A DNA stretch of 64,000 bases from an uncultured Pelagibacteraceae bacterium (GCA_902517745.1 CABYDS010000001.1:124001-188000); one strand, 5' to 3'. Shown: positions 16,753 through 26,591, counted from the first letter of the stretch. Program-made: numbers and translations. The notes: a model not told the origin generated them from the letters alone.

Positions 16753-17871
16753 ATGAATTTAGAGTTAAACTCAATTGGATTAAATAAGAAACCGTCTGAT
16801 ACAAAAGTAATTGTAGCTATGTCTGGTGGTGTAGATTCATCTACAGTTGCAGGTTTGATGAAAATGCAAGGATATAATGTTACCGGCATAACATTAAAAC
16901 TATACAACGATAGTAAAGAAGTTGTTAAATCAAAAGTATGTTGCTCAGGCCAAGATGTTATAGATGCAAAAAGAGTTGCTCATAAATTAGATATTGATCA
17001 TAAAATTCTTTATTACCAAGATAAATTTAAGCAAGGTGTTATTGATAATTTTGTAGAAAGTTACTTAAAAGGAGAAACTCCAATACCATGCGTACAGTGT
17101 AATCAAACTGTCAAATTTAAAGATTTGTATGAAGTTGCTAAAGATTTAAATGCTGATGCTTTGATCACAGGTCATTATGTAAAAAATATAACAATAAATG
17201 AAAAAAATAATATGTATAGAGCAGTAGATGAAAATAGAGATCAAAGTTATTTTCTATTTAATACTACAAGAGAGCAATTAAATTATTTACGATTTCCATT
17301 AGGTGGAATGTTAAAAAATGAAACTAGAGAAATTGCTAAAAAACTAAATTTAAATGTTGCAGATAAGCCAGATAGTCAAGATATATGTTTTGTTCCTAAC
17401 GGAGACTATTCATCAGTAATAAAAAAGTTTAAGCCAGATTCCTTAAAAAAAGGTAATATTAAAAATCTAAATGGTGAAGTAATAGGCGTTCATGATGGAA
17501 TTATAAATTTTACTATTGGTCAAAGAAAAGGAATTAAAGTATCTGACAAAGAGGCATTATATGTAATTAAAATTGATGCAGAAAATAATGAGATAATTGT
17601 TGGAAGTAGAGAACATCTAGGAAAAAAGAAAATTAATTTAAAAAATATTAATCTATTATCTGATAAAAACGAATTAAATGAAAATATATTAGTCAAAGTT
17701 AGGTCTACAGGAAAGTTATTAAGCGCCAATGTAAATTTTATAAACGAGAATGATGCTGAGGTAAATTTAGATAATTCTGAAGATGGTATTTCACCTGGAC
17801 AAGCATGTGTCTTTTATAAAAAAGACCAATATGGTCACAAAGTTCTTGGTGGTGGTTGGATTAAAGAATAA
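16753..17871 (+). CDS. mnmA: tRNA-specific 2-thiouridylase MnmA
   Basis: A 372-residue PP-loop ATPase. [15 protein letters not shown] is the ATP-binding loop, [10 protein letters not shown] carries the first catalytic cysteine, GHYVK the tRNA contact and [11 protein letters not shown] the second cysteine; the C-terminal beta-barrel (GQRKGIKVS, then [11 protein letters not shown]) is complete. It makes 2-thiouridine at position 34 of Lys, Glu and Gln tRNAs. Alphaproteobacterial MnmA proteins are this length. Confidence 0.97.
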   Translation: MNLELNSIGLNKKPSDTKVIVAMSGGVDSSTVAGLMKMQGYNVTGITLKLYNDSKEVVKSKVCCSGQDVIDAKRVAHKLDIDHKILYYQDKFKQGVIDNFVESYLKGETPIPCVQCNQTVKFKDLYEVAKDLNADALITGHYVKNITINEKNNMYRAVDENRDQSYFLFNTTREQLNYLRFPLGGMLKNETREIAKKLNLNVADKPDSQDICFVPNGDYSSVIKKFKPDSLKKGNIKNLNGEVIGVHDGIINFTIGQRKGIKVSDKEALYVIKIDAENNEIIVGSREHLGKKKINLKNINLLSDKNELNENILVKVRSTGKLLSANVNFINENDAEVNLDNSEDGISPGQACVFYKKDQYGHKVLGGGWIKE

Positions 17872-17877
17872 TTAATT

Positions 17878-17961
17878 TTACTTTTTCTTATTCTTTTTTC
17901 TTGCTCTTCTTTTTTTAGAGCCCATTTTTCTTCGGCCTCTATGCTTTTTAGGGTATCCCAT
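17878..17961 (-). CDS. Tiny, highly basic protein (27 residues)
   Basis: On the minus strand a strong ribosome site, AAGGAG, precedes an ATG (17959-17961) that opens 27 codons to TAA. The product has about 18 lysines and arginines, two glycines followed by YP or S, and ends in KKNKKK. It is convergent with mnmA, 6 bases away. The composition suggests a ribosome- or RNA-binding peptide; length and the MG..KK..RG..GS..RKK outline recall bacterial ribosomal protein bTHX, and AURKAIP1/COX24-like peptides are another candidate. Low-complexity similarity is weak evidence. Confidence 0.55.
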   Translation of the reverse strand: MGYPKKHRGRRKMGSKKRRARKKNKKK

Positions 17962-18036
17962 AATCTCCTTAGTTTTACAATTTTATTGACTTATTTGAGG
18001 GATATAGCATTGTCAATATAACTAATCAATTTTTTT

Positions 18037-19215
18037 ATGGTTAATTCAATTAAAACTTTTTTAAAACAAGTAGGAAAAGATTATCAAAATCAGTCAGTTA
18101 ATCCGCCAGTAGTGAGAGCTTCAACGATAATATTTAAAACTCTTCAAGATATAAAGAAAACACAAAGTAATTATAAAAAAAATCCCTTAAGCAAAAATTT
18201 TGATTACGGTCGAAAAGGAACATCAACAACTTTTTCACTGCAAGAACTTTTAAGAAAAATTGAAAATGCTTATCAAGTGTATTTAACTCCAACAGGATTT
18301 GGTGCAGTTTTTCTTGGAGTGATTAGTGTAGTAAGACCTGGTGATGAAATCATTATTACGGACTCAGTCTACTCTCCCACAAGATTTTTAACCGAAGACT
18401 ATTTAAAAAAATTCAATATTAAAGCTGTATTTTATGATCCAAAAAACTTAGATGACTTAAAAAAGAAAATTACATATAAGACTAAACTTATTTTTGTTGA
18501 AAACCCAGGCAGTAACACATTTGAATTTCAAGATTTAAAAAAAATATTATCTTTTGCTAAGAATAAGAATATTTACACAGCTATTGATAACACCTGGGGA
18601 ACACCTTATTTAATCAAGCCTTTAGACTTAGGTTTTGATATGTCTATAGTTTCAGCGACAAAATATTATTCTGGTCATTCAGATGTTATGGGTGGCAGTT
18701 TAGCTATTAAAAAAAGACTTTTTAAACAAGTGGAATTAAGTCAAAAAGCAGTTGGTTTAAGACTAAGTCCTGATGATGCCTATTTAATTATGAGAGGACT
18801 TAGAACGTTGGATATTAGGCTAGACAGGCATCAAGAAAATACTATCAAGGTAGCTAATTTTTTGAGTAAACAAAAAAAAGTTAAACAGGTTTTTTACCCA
18901 ATTAAAAAAAATATTAAACAATACAAAATGTGGAAAAAGTATTACTCAGGATCATCTGGGTTAATGGGTGTAAAAATTATTTCTAGAAATAAAAATTCTG
19001 TAATTAAATTTTTAAATAAATTAAAATTATTTGCTCATGGTTACAGTTGGGGTGGATTTGAAAGTCTTGCTTTATATCAAGACAAATTGGCACTGGGCAA
19101 CAGGAGCTACACAAAGCTGAGTAATAACGAGCATATTATAAGATTACATATTGGTTTAGAAGACCCAAATGATTTGATTGCTGACATTAAACAGGCTATT
19201 AAATCTGTAAGATGA
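18037..19215 (+). CDS. metC: Cystathionine beta-lyase-type PLP enzyme
   Basis: A 392-residue Cys/Met metabolism PLP enzyme. It shows the substrate-end RASTI segment, YGRKGTSTTFSLQE, the PLP-binding D in AIDNTWGTPYL and the Schiff-base lysine in SATKYYSGHSDVMGG. The C-terminal block GYSWGGFESLAL is characteristic of bacterial cystathionine beta-lyases. It would make homocysteine, pyruvate and ammonium. Other gamma-family activities (methionine gamma-lyase) are possible. It overlaps the following MFS gene by 4 bases. Confidence 0.8.
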   Translation: MVNSIKTFLKQVGKDYQNQSVNPPVVRASTIIFKTLQDIKKTQSNYKKNPLSKNFDYGRKGTSTTFSLQELLRKIENAYQVYLTPTGFGAVFLGVISVVRPGDEIIITDSVYSPTRFLTEDYLKKFNIKAVFYDPKNLDDLKKKITYKTKLIFVENPGSNTFEFQDLKKILSFAKNKNIYTAIDNTWGTPYLIKPLDLGFDMSIVSATKYYSGHSDVMGGSLAIKKRLFKQVELSQKAVGLRLSPDDAYLIMRGLRTLDIRLDRHQENTIKVANFLSKQKKVKQVFYPIKKNIKQYKMWKKYYSGSSGLMGVKIISRNKNSVIKFLNKLKLFAHGYSWGGFESLALYQDKLALGNRSYTKLSNNEHIIRLHIGLEDPNDLIADIKQAIKSVR

Positions 19216-20432
19216 ATGACACCAAATTTTTTCCAACAAAAAAAGCATTAGTTACTGTAATAGCTGCATCTGTTGTTGTTATTATTGCATTAGGAATAAG
19301 ACAAACTTTTGGAATGTTTTATTTTGATTTTGCAACTGATTTAGATATCACCATAACACAGTTCGGTTTTACAATGGGATTACAGCTCTTATTGTGGGGT
19401 GTTTTCAGTCCTATGTTTGGAATTATTACGGATAAGTATGGTGGTAATATTGCAATCTTTATTGGTTTTGTTTTTTATTTGTTAGCAATTTTATTGTTTT
19501 ATTCAGGTTTTAATACTGGTTATTATTTTACTATAACAATTGGAATATTAGTTGGTGTTGGACTGGGATCTACAGCTATCAGTATACCTGTTTCAGTTGT
19601 AGCAAAACATTTTCCAGTATCAAGCAGAACAATAGCAACAGGCATAGTTACATCAGCAGGATCTTTTGGATATTTTATATCACCGCTAATCACTAGATAC
19701 TCACTTGTTGAACATGGATGGGAAAATACAATGTTATTTTTCTGTTTCTTTTTAGGTTTAGGATTAATTGTAGCATTATTTGTTTCAACACCAAAAATAC
19801 CTGTTGGTACAAATCAAAATAACAATCAAACAGCTAGAGAAGCTTTAAAAGAGGCTTTTTCAAATAAAAGTTATATCTATCTTACATTAGGTTTCTTTGT
19901 ATGCGGTTGGCACATTGCTTTAGTCGCAACTCATATACCCACTTACATGATTGATAAAGGATTACCAGATTGGTGTGCAGCGATGGTATTGGCTTTAATT
20001 GGACTTTTTAATATGGTTGGGACAATTACAAGTGGATATCTTGCAACAAGATACAGTCAAAAAATTTTATTAAGTGCAATTTATCTACTAAGAGGAGTAT
20101 CAATTATTTATTTCATATTCCTACCACCAAGTGTATTTAATTCAGTAATCTTTGGAATAACATTTGGAATGTTGTGGCTATCAACAGTTCCACCAACAAA
20201 TGGAATAATAGGCAAGGTATTTGGAACTAAGTATATCGGATTATTATATGGAATTGTTTTTGTAAGTCATCAAATTGGATCTTTTTTAGGAGCTTATTTG
20301 AGCGGTGTTTTCTACGAACTTAACGGTAATTTTGATTATGCTTGGTACATATCTATCGCATTATCTATTTTTGCTGGTTTGATACATTTACCTATAAAAG
20401 AGAAGCCAATTGAAAGACCGCAAATCGCATAA
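19212..20432 (+). CDS. MFS transporter
   Basis: A 406-residue protein with 12 predicted membrane helices in two halves. GIITDKYGGNIAIFIG matches the MFS loop 2-3 motif, and RQTFGMFYFDF and SVVAKHFPVSSRTIATGI are typical of the oxalate/formate-antiporter-like or monocarboxylate carrier branch. It overlaps metC by 4 bases and the pabB frame by 23 bases. Substrate unknown; a small organic anion is likely. Confidence 0.88.
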   Translation: MNDTKFFPTKKALVTVIAASVVVIIALGIRQTFGMFYFDFATDLDITITQFGFTMGLQLLLWGVFSPMFGIITDKYGGNIAIFIGFVFYLLAILLFYSGFNTGYYFTITIGILVGVGLGSTAISIPVSVVAKHFPVSSRTIATGIVTSAGSFGYFISPLITRYSLVEHGWENTMLFFCFFLGLGLIVALFVSTPKIPVGTNQNNNQTAREALKEAFSNKSYIYLTLGFFVCGWHIALVATHIPTYMIDKGLPDWCAAMVLALIGLFNMVGTITSGYLATRYSQKILLSAIYLLRGVSIIYFIFLPPSVFNSVIFGITFGMLWLSTVPPTNGIIGKVFGTKYIGLLYGIVFVSHQIGSFLGAYLSGVFYELNGNFDYAWYISIALSIFAGLIHLPIKEKPIERPQIA

Positions 20433-21624
20433 ACTTAAATTTAACCCGTATTTAGAAAAACTTTATCAGTCGGATAAGCCATTGATAATCTACAAGGTCG
20501 ATAATGGTTATGACATTTATACAGATTTTTCTAAAAAAATTAATTTATCAAAAAAAAATATACATAAATTTTTAAACTCTTTTGAAAGAATGAAATATAA
20601 AAAAGAAACTGATCAATATGTTGGTTTTTTTGGATATGAAATTTTAAATTATTTACTTGGTATTAAAATAAGTAAACAGTCTAAAAATGGATTTTATCAA
20701 GGAGTTTTTTACAAACCGGAGACAATCATTAAAATAAGAGATAATATTTCAATATTTTCAAATAAAAAAAAGCAAGAATTTAATAATTATTTTAAACCAA
20801 CTAAAATTTTATCACCTTTTAAATTAAATATTAAATATCAAAAATACAAAAAAATATTTGATATTTTTTCAAAAAAAATAAGACAAGGAGAAACATATCA
20901 AATAAAAATTTGTACAAAATATCGTAATATATCTTCAATAAATCCAATTAATTTTTTCTGGAGATTAATGAAGTCAAATGCTTCACCAGAATCTTTTATG
21001 ATAAGAGATAAAAACTATTCTATTGTAAGCTGCTCACCTGAAACTTTATTATTAAAAAAAGGTAACAAAATCATTACTAAGCCTATTGCTGGCACATTAA
21101 GAAAAAGTAAAAAAACAAATAGATTTAGTGCCTTAAAGTTTTTTAGAAATAACATTAAAGAGACTAAAGAACATAATATGATTGTTGATATGGAAAGAAG
21201 TGACTTATCCAGAGTTTGTATTCCAGGAACAGTAAAAATTGAGAAAGAAAAGTATGTTGAGGAATATAGGCACTTATTTCATTATGTAACAACTATATCT
21301 GGAAGCCTCTTAAAGGGTATGACTATAAAAAATATTATAAAATCTATGATGCCCGGTGGATCAGTCATAGGCTGTCCCAAAATACGAACTTTGGAATTAT
21401 TAAATCAGCAAGAAAAAGAGAGTAGAAATATTTTTACAGGTAGTTTTGGCTATATAAAATTTAATAAAGATATGAGATTTAACATAATAATAAGATCTAT
21501 ATTAAATTATAAAAATACATCAGAAATATCTGCAGCATCTGGAGTTGTATTAGATAGTGCAGCAAAAAAAGAATTTAATGAAAATTTTATCAAAGCAAAA
21601 TCATTATTAGAATTATTTAAATGA
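20410..21624 (+). CDS. pabB: Aminodeoxychorismate synthase component I (TTG start)
   Basis: A 404-residue chorismate-utilising enzyme: GETYQIKICTKY, ASPESFMIRD, SCSPETLL, HNMIVDMERSDLSRVC, HYVTTISG and MPGGSVIGCPKIR are present. The loop reads PIAGT (about 225-229) where many PabB have PIKGT with a catalytic lysine; PIAGT is the form of anthranilate synthase and of part of the PabB family. The following pabA and pabC genes argue for p-aminobenzoate (folate). No ATG fits the N-terminus, so TTG at 20410, inside the MFS gene, is taken as start. Confidence 0.82.
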   Translation: MKDRKSHKLKFNPYLEKLYQSDKPLIIYKVDNGYDIYTDFSKKINLSKKNIHKFLNSFERMKYKKETDQYVGFFGYEILNYLLGIKISKQSKNGFYQGVFYKPETIIKIRDNISIFSNKKKQEFNNYFKPTKILSPFKLNIKYQKYKKIFDIFSKKIRQGETYQIKICTKYRNISSINPINFFWRLMKSNASPESFMIRDKNYSIVSCSPETLLLKKGNKIITKPIAGTLRKSKKTNRFSALKFFRNNIKETKEHNMIVDMERSDLSRVCIPGTVKIEKEKYVEEYRHLFHYVTTISGSLLKGMTIKNIIKSMMPGGSVIGCPKIRTLELLNQQEKESRNIFTGSFGYIKFNKDMRFNIIIRSILNYKNTSEISAASGVVLDSAAKKEFNENFIKAKSLLELFK

Positions 21625-22187
21625 TTTATATAATAGACCACCAGGATTCATTCACTTGGAATGTCGTTCATCAATTCTCTCAGTTTGATAAAGTTTATTG
21701 TTCAAATTATTTTGAAATAAATAACAGTTTATTAAATAAATCTAATACAATTGTATTATCTCCTGGACCCGGTTCACCCAAAGATTATCCAAATACTTCA
21801 AAAATTTATAATAAATTTAAAGGAAGAAAAAAAATCATAGGAATTTGCTTAGGGTATCAGCAAATATTACATTGTGAAAATGCAAAAATTATTCAACAAA
21901 GGAGAATATTCCATGGTTATCAATCTGAAGTAAAGGTTGTTTCGAATAAATCCATCTTTAGAAAGAATTCCAAATTTAAAGTCGGAAGATATCATTCACT
22001 TAAGCTTCAAGAGCCATTTGCCAAAGAAAATTTTGATATTACCATGAGATGCGCTAAAACTAATATTGCTATGGCTTTTGAAAACAAAAGAGATGATGTA
22101 TATGGTTTTCAATTTCATCCAGAATCTTTTTTAACAACAAATGGTAAAATTCTTATTAAAAAAATCTTACAGTCGAAAAGATCTTAA
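21621..22187 (+). CDS. pabA: Aminodeoxychorismate synthase glutamine amidotransferase component
   Basis: A 188-residue class I glutamine amidotransferase. The nucleophile elbow is GICLGYQQ (Cys about 76), the oxyanion segment LSPGPGSP, and the His-Glu pair is in YGFQFHPESF. It supplies ammonia to PabB. The start overlaps the pabB stop (ATGA) and the 3' end overlaps pabC by 47 bases. Could equally serve anthranilate synthase in cells with a shared subunit; the pabC neighbour favours folate. Confidence 0.88.
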   Translation: MIYIIDHQDSFTWNVVHQFSQFDKVYCSNYFEINNSLLNKSNTIVLSPGPGSPKDYPNTSKIYNKFKGRKKIIGICLGYQQILHCENAKIIQQRRIFHGYQSEVKVVSNKSIFRKNSKFKVGRYHSLKLQEPFAKENFDITMRCAKTNIAMAFENKRDDVYGFQFHPESFLTTNGKILIKKILQSKRS

Positions 22188-22917
22188 AGAAAAAGATTTT
22201 AAAGATCTATGGAATGCCCATGGGGTATTTACAACTATGTGGATTTATGGAAAGCCTCAAAAGATTTTATTTTTTAAAGAACATATAACAAATCTTATTA
22301 AGTCTACTAAAAATTATAAAATTTATGATCGAAATTTAAAAAGAAATATATTTAAAATAATTAAATCGAATTTAAATAAACAAAAAAATTATAATCATTT
22401 ATTGCGAATTGCAGTTACCAAAAGTTTAATTTCTATTTCTTTAAGAGATAAATTAAAAATTAAAAAAAATCTTAAGTTAAAGCTAGTCAATTACAATAGA
22501 ATTAATCCTGAGCATAAAAATCTGAAGTATAAATTTATTTTAAAAAATTTATCAAAAATGGATAATACTAAATCTGATATTGCTCTTTGCTCAAATGGAA
22601 AAATTCTAGAAACAGGAACTTCAAATATTATTTTTATAAAAGATAATAAATATTATTCACCTATCAGAAAATTTTATCGAGGTGTTAATCTAAAGTTTTT
22701 TGAAAAGCAATTTAAGATAAAAAAAACTAATATTAATTTAAATAAATTAAATCAATACGAAGAGATACTTCTAATCGGATCTGGAAAGGGAGTTTCCACA
22801 GTTTCATCCATAAAAGAAAAAAACTGGAATAGAAAAAAATATAAATCCTATGAAACTTTTGTAAGTAAATATCAAACTCAAATACTAAAACAAAAAAAAT
22901 TAAGTAATTATTTATGA
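22141..22917 (+). CDS. pabC: Aminodeoxychorismate lyase-like class IV aminotransferase
   Basis: A 258-residue class IV PLP protein. The N-terminal GVFTTMWIYGKPQ and HITNL, the lysine region EHKNLKY (about 120) and the cofactor loop GKILETGTSNIIFIKD are all family landmarks. It would release p-aminobenzoate and pyruvate from ADC; D-amino-acid or branched-chain aminotransferase activity is a weaker alternative. The first 15 codons overlap the pabA 3' end in another frame, which is needed because the conserved N-terminal block starts soon after. Confidence 0.78.
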   Translation: MVKFLLKKSYSRKDLKEKDFKDLWNAHGVFTTMWIYGKPQKILFFKEHITNLIKSTKNYKIYDRNLKRNIFKIIKSNLNKQKNYNHLLRIAVTKSLISISLRDKLKIKKNLKLKLVNYNRINPEHKNLKYKFILKNLSKMDNTKSDIALCSNGKILETGTSNIIFIKDNKYYSPIRKFYRGVNLKFFEKQFKIKKTNINLNKLNQYEEILLIGSGKGVSTVSSIKEKNWNRKKYKSYETFVSKYQTQILKQKKLSNYL

Positions 22918-23312
22918 AAAATCCTAATAACCCTTGCATATTCTGTTTTACAAATAAAAAGGAATATCTTTTTGAAAATGAACTAGCTTATGCAACTACT
23001 GACACTTACCCTGTATCAAAATTTCATTCACTTATAATTCCAAAGCGGTGTGTTAAAAATTATTTTGATCTAACCTCAAAAGAAATCTTAGCGTGCGATA
23101 AATTAATAAAGAAACTAAAAAAAAAAATTGAAATGAACGACAAATCTGTAAAAGGTTTTAATATTGGTACCAATTCGGGCAAGGTTGCTGGACAATCTAT
23201 TAATCATTGTCATATTCATCTGATTCCAAGACGAAAAAATGATGTTAAAAATCCTCAAGGCGGTGTTCGAGCTGTAATTTCTGCTAAACAGCATTATGTA
23301 AGGAAAAAGTAA
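22914..23312 (+). CDS. HIT family hydrolase
   Basis: A 132-residue histidine-triad protein. It begins with CIFCFTNKKEYLFENELAYA and carries the triad variant HCHIHLIPRR, preceded by GKVAGQSIN. These enzymes hydrolyse nucleoside phosphoramidates or dinucleoside polyphosphates. Overlaps the pabC stop by 4 bases, last gene of the pab operon. The zinc-like CxxC at residues 8-11 is found in many bacterial HIT proteins. Confidence 0.9.
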   Translation: MKNPNNPCIFCFTNKKEYLFENELAYATTDTYPVSKFHSLIIPKRCVKNYFDLTSKEILACDKLIKKLKKKIEMNDKSVKGFNIGTNSGKVAGQSINHCHIHLIPRRKNDVKNPQGGVRAVISAKQHYVRKK

Positions 23313-23418
23313 ACTTTATTAACATTTTTTTCTTCAGATGAGATTATTAGTCAGTTGAACTAATATTTTTTATAGATTATGAGCTTAGATTAGTATTATA
23401 TTTAGCGGAGATAATAAT

Positions 23419-24213
23419 ATGTTCACAACAAATCCATTTGCTGTCCTTTCTTCAACAGTCCCTTCAATTGCTTTGCAAGCATTTGTTTTATTGATGTTGG
23501 CATTAGTGGTGATTGGAACACTGATGGATATTATTCATAAGAAGAATGTAAAATATTTTTTTAATAATGCTAAAAAAGCAAAAAAAGCAGCAAGTAGAGA
23601 ATTAAGTCTTGGAGAGAAAACAGCGATAATTTCTAAAACAGTAGTGCATGATATCGGAACTACATCTGAATTAGGTTTGGGTAAAAGAAGGTTTGCACAT
23701 GTATTAGGAATGTATGGTACAATATTATTTTGGATAGGTTCAGGTGTTATGATATTTGGATATTCTTCTCCTAATGAGGTAACCCCAACTATTTGGCCAA
23801 TCATTTGGCACGCTGGTGCAATTTTAACTTGCCTTGGAGCTTATTGGTTTTGGTTTTTTTTAAGAGTAGATGTATCTGCTGAAGCTCACTCAGTTTTTAG
23901 AATCATAAAAGCAGATTTATTTGTTTTAGCTTTAGTATTATCGTCTACGTTTGGTTTAGCTTGGTCGTATTTTCAATATTCAGGATCTACTGGTTTAAGT
24001 ATTTTATTTTTAATTTTGTTTGCGGTTGCTAACTTAGTTTTATTTGGAGGAGTTTACTGGTCTAAATTTGCTCATATGTTCTACAAACCAGGTGCTGCAA
24101 TCCAAAAAAATTTAGCAGAAGCAGATGGTTCTAGAGATAATTTACCTCCACCTGCAGATGCTCCAGAACAATTTGGACTTGGAATTAAACGTGAGGCACC
24201 AAAGCACTATTAA
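23419..24213 (+). CDS. aprM: AprM, membrane anchor of adenylylsulfate reductase
   Basis: A 264-residue protein with about six membrane helices: one at the front (17-38), a middle group and a pair near 170-215, followed by a soluble proline-rich tail. RFAHVLGMYGTILFWIGSG and HSVFRIIKADL carry histidines that could bind heme, as in HdrE/NarI-like subunits. It precedes aprB and aprA, as in the AprM-containing lineage of sulfur-oxidising and SAR11 bacteria, and would pass electrons from AprBA to the quinone pool. Ribosome site CGGAG before the ATG. Confidence 0.85.
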   Translation: MFTTNPFAVLSSTVPSIALQAFVLLMLALVVIGTLMDIIHKKNVKYFFNNAKKAKKAASRELSLGEKTAIISKTVVHDIGTTSELGLGKRRFAHVLGMYGTILFWIGSGVMIFGYSSPNEVTPTIWPIIWHAGAILTCLGAYWFWFFLRVDVSAEAHSVFRIIKADLFVLALVLSSTFGLAWSYFQYSGSTGLSILFLILFAVANLVLFGGVYWSKFAHMFYKPGAAIQKNLAEADGSRDNLPPPADAPEQFGLGIKREAPKHY

Positions 24214-24252
24214 TATGATTGATAAAATTTTAAAGAAAGGTAATAAGTAGAT

Positions 24253-24723
24253 ATGTCAACTTTTGTATACATGACGAGATGTGATGGTTGTGGTCATTGT
24301 GTAGATATATGTCCATCAGATATCATGCACATAGACGAAACTATTAGAAGAGCAAAAAATATAGAACCAAATTTTTGTTGGGAATGCTATTCATGCGTTA
24401 AGGCATGTCCTAACCATGCAATTGATGTAAGAGGATATGCAGACTTTGCTCCAATGGGTCATAGTGTTAGAGTTAGAAGAGAAGAAGAGAAAGGAACTAT
24501 CTCTTGGAGAATTAAATTTAGAAACGGTACAGAGAAAAATTTTGTATCGCCAATAACAACAAAACCTTGGGGAAAATTCATACCAAAATTAGCTGAAGCT
24601 GATACTCCTAATCAAGGAGAGATTAATTCACAAATTTTATATAATGAGCCACATGGTTTAAATACTGAAAAAGATTTACCAACTTTAGATAAGAATTCAT
24701 TTAAGCAAGGCGTTTATTATTAA
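24253..24723 (+). CDS. aprB: Adenylylsulfate reductase beta subunit AprB
   Basis: A 156-residue iron-sulfur protein with two 4Fe-4S sites: CDGCGHCVDICPSDIMH (about 10-26) and CWECYSCVKACPNHA (about 47-61). The remainder wraps around the alpha subunit. It carries electrons between the AprA flavin and the AprM anchor. Ends one base into the aprA start (TAATG). Length and spacing match the AprB family. Confidence 0.95.
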   Translation: MSTFVYMTRCDGCGHCVDICPSDIMHIDETIRRAKNIEPNFCWECYSCVKACPNHAIDVRGYADFAPMGHSVRVRREEEKGTISWRIKFRNGTEKNFVSPITTKPWGKFIPKLAEADTPNQGEINSQILYNEPHGLNTEKDLPTLDKNSFKQGVYY

Positions 24724-26582
24724 TGGCTAAGCACAAAACAATCATTGAAGAATGTGATGTACTAGTTGTCGGTGGAGGTATGGCTGGAACAGGCGCTACC
24801 TTTGAGGCAAGACACTGGGGAAGAGATTTAAAAATAATCTGTGTAGAAAAAGCAAATATAGATAGAAGTGGTGCCGTTGCACAAGGTCTTTACGCTATTA
24901 ACTGTTATATGGGAATGCAGTGGGGTGAGAATATGCCAGAGGATCATGTAAGGTACGCTAGAAATGATTTGATGGGTCTTGTTAGAGAAGATTTAGGTTA
25001 TGACATGGCACGTCACGTAGACTCAACTGTTCATATGTTTGATGAATGGGGTCTTCCAATGATGAAAAATAAAGAAACTGGAAGATATCAAAGAGAAGGT
25101 AAGTGGCAAATAATGATACACGGCGAAAGTTACAAACCAATTGTAGCTGAAGCTGCAAAAAAATCTGCTGATAAAATTTATAACAGAATAATGATTACTC
25201 ATCTTTTAAAAGATGAAAAAAATCCAAATCGAATAGCTGGTGCAGTTGGCTTTAATGTTAGAACTGGAAATTTTCACGTATTTAAATCTAGAACAGTAGT
25301 TGTTTCTGCTGGGGGAGCATCGCACATATTTAAACCAAGAGCAGTTGGTGAGGGTATGGGTAGAACATGGTACGCACCTTGGAGTAATGGATCTGCTTAT
25401 GCATTACCTATTCAAGCAGGTGCAAAAATGACTCAAATGGAAAATAGAATTGTACTTTGTAGGTTTAAAGATGGTTATGGTCCAGTTGGAGCGTATTTCT
25501 TACATTTAAAAACTTATACTCAAAACGCTAATGGCGAAAACTACGAGAAGAAATGGTATGAAGCTACAAAAGAATTAGTGGGAGAATATATAGACCATCA
25601 TCCAACACCAACGTGTTTAAGAAATCACGCATTTATTCAAGAAACAGCTGCAGGTGGTGGACCAATTCACATGGTTACAAAAGAAGCATTCCAAGACCCA
25701 CACCTAGAAACAGTTGGATGGGAAAATTTCTTAGGAATGACGGTTGGACAAGCAGTTGTTTGGGCATCTCAAAATATTGATCCAAAATACACAAATCCTG
25801 AATTAACAACTTCAGAACCATATGTAATGGGATCTCATGCTACATGTTCAGGAGCATGGGTTAGTGGACCAGAAGATATAGCACCTGATGAATATTTCTG
25901 GGGATACAATAGAATGATGACTATTGATGGATTATTTGGAGCAGGAGATGCAGTTGGTGGAAGTGCTCATAAGTTTTCATCTGGTTCATTCACAGAAGGA
26001 AGGTTAGCATCTAAAGCTGCTGTAAAATATATTCAAGATAAAAAGGCTGATGATATAGAAGTTTCTGATGCACAATTAGAAAAGCTTAAAGAAGAAATCT
26101 TTAAGCCAATTGAAAATTATACAGTTGGCAGAAATGAAATTACTGGAGGCACAGTTTCTCCTAGCTATATTTTACCTATACAAGGACTACAAAGACTACA
26201 AAAAATTATGGATGAATATTGTGGTGGATTAACAAATAATTACATGACAAATGATAATCTACTAAAAAAAGGCTTAGAACAGCTACAATTACTTCAAGAA
26301 GACTTAGATCATGTCGGAGCTGAAGATTATCACCAATTGATGAGAGCATGGGAACTTAAGCACAGAGCTGTAACATCAGAATGTGTTGCCCATCATACGT
26401 TATTTAGAGAAGAAACGCGTTGGCCAGGCTATTATTATAGAGGCGATCATATGAAACTTGATGATGAAAACTGGCATTGTTTAACTGTTTCTAGAAGAGA
26501 TCCTGAAACTGGAAAATTTGAAATGGAGAAAAAGCCTGTTTATCATATAGTTGATGATAAAGAGAAGAAGCAAGCTTCCTAA
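24723..26582 (+). CDS. aprA: Adenylylsulfate reductase alpha subunit AprA
   Basis: A 619-residue flavoprotein of the fumarate-reductase-like family. The FAD loop is VVGGGMAGTGATFEARHW; the substrate-region blocks GPVGAYFLHLKT, TCLRNHAFIQE and SHATCSGAWVSGPED are diagnostic for AprA. The enzyme interconverts APS with sulfite and AMP. In an aerobic marine cell with Xsc next to it the expected direction is sulfite oxidation to APS. No sat gene is in the window, so how APS becomes sulfate cannot be told. Confidence 0.97.
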   Translation: MAKHKTIIEECDVLVVGGGMAGTGATFEARHWGRDLKIICVEKANIDRSGAVAQGLYAINCYMGMQWGENMPEDHVRYARNDLMGLVREDLGYDMARHVDSTVHMFDEWGLPMMKNKETGRYQREGKWQIMIHGESYKPIVAEAAKKSADKIYNRIMITHLLKDEKNPNRIAGAVGFNVRTGNFHVFKSRTVVVSAGGASHIFKPRAVGEGMGRTWYAPWSNGSAYALPIQAGAKMTQMENRIVLCRFKDGYGPVGAYFLHLKTYTQNANGENYEKKWYEATKELVGEYIDHHPTPTCLRNHAFIQETAAGGGPIHMVTKEAFQDPHLETVGWENFLGMTVGQAVVWASQNIDPKYTNPELTTSEPYVMGSHATCSGAWVSGPEDIAPDEYFWGYNRMMTIDGLFGAGDAVGGSAHKFSSGSFTEGRLASKAAVKYIQDKKADDIEVSDAQLEKLKEEIFKPIENYTVGRNEITGGTVSPSYILPIQGLQRLQKIMDEYCGGLTNNYMTNDNLLKKGLEQLQLLQEDLDHVGAEDYHQLMRAWELKHRAVTSECVAHHTLFREETRWPGYYYRGDHMKLDDENWHCLTVSRRDPETGKFEMEKKPVYHIVDDKEKKQAS

Positions 26583-26591
26583 CCATTTTAG

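Noticed and set aside
20410..21624. Anthranilate synthase TrpE, suggested by PIAGT
   Set aside because: The gene is followed by a pabA-like amidotransferase and a class IV lyase with overlapping frames, and some PabB proteins also have PIAGT. Not excluded, but less likely.
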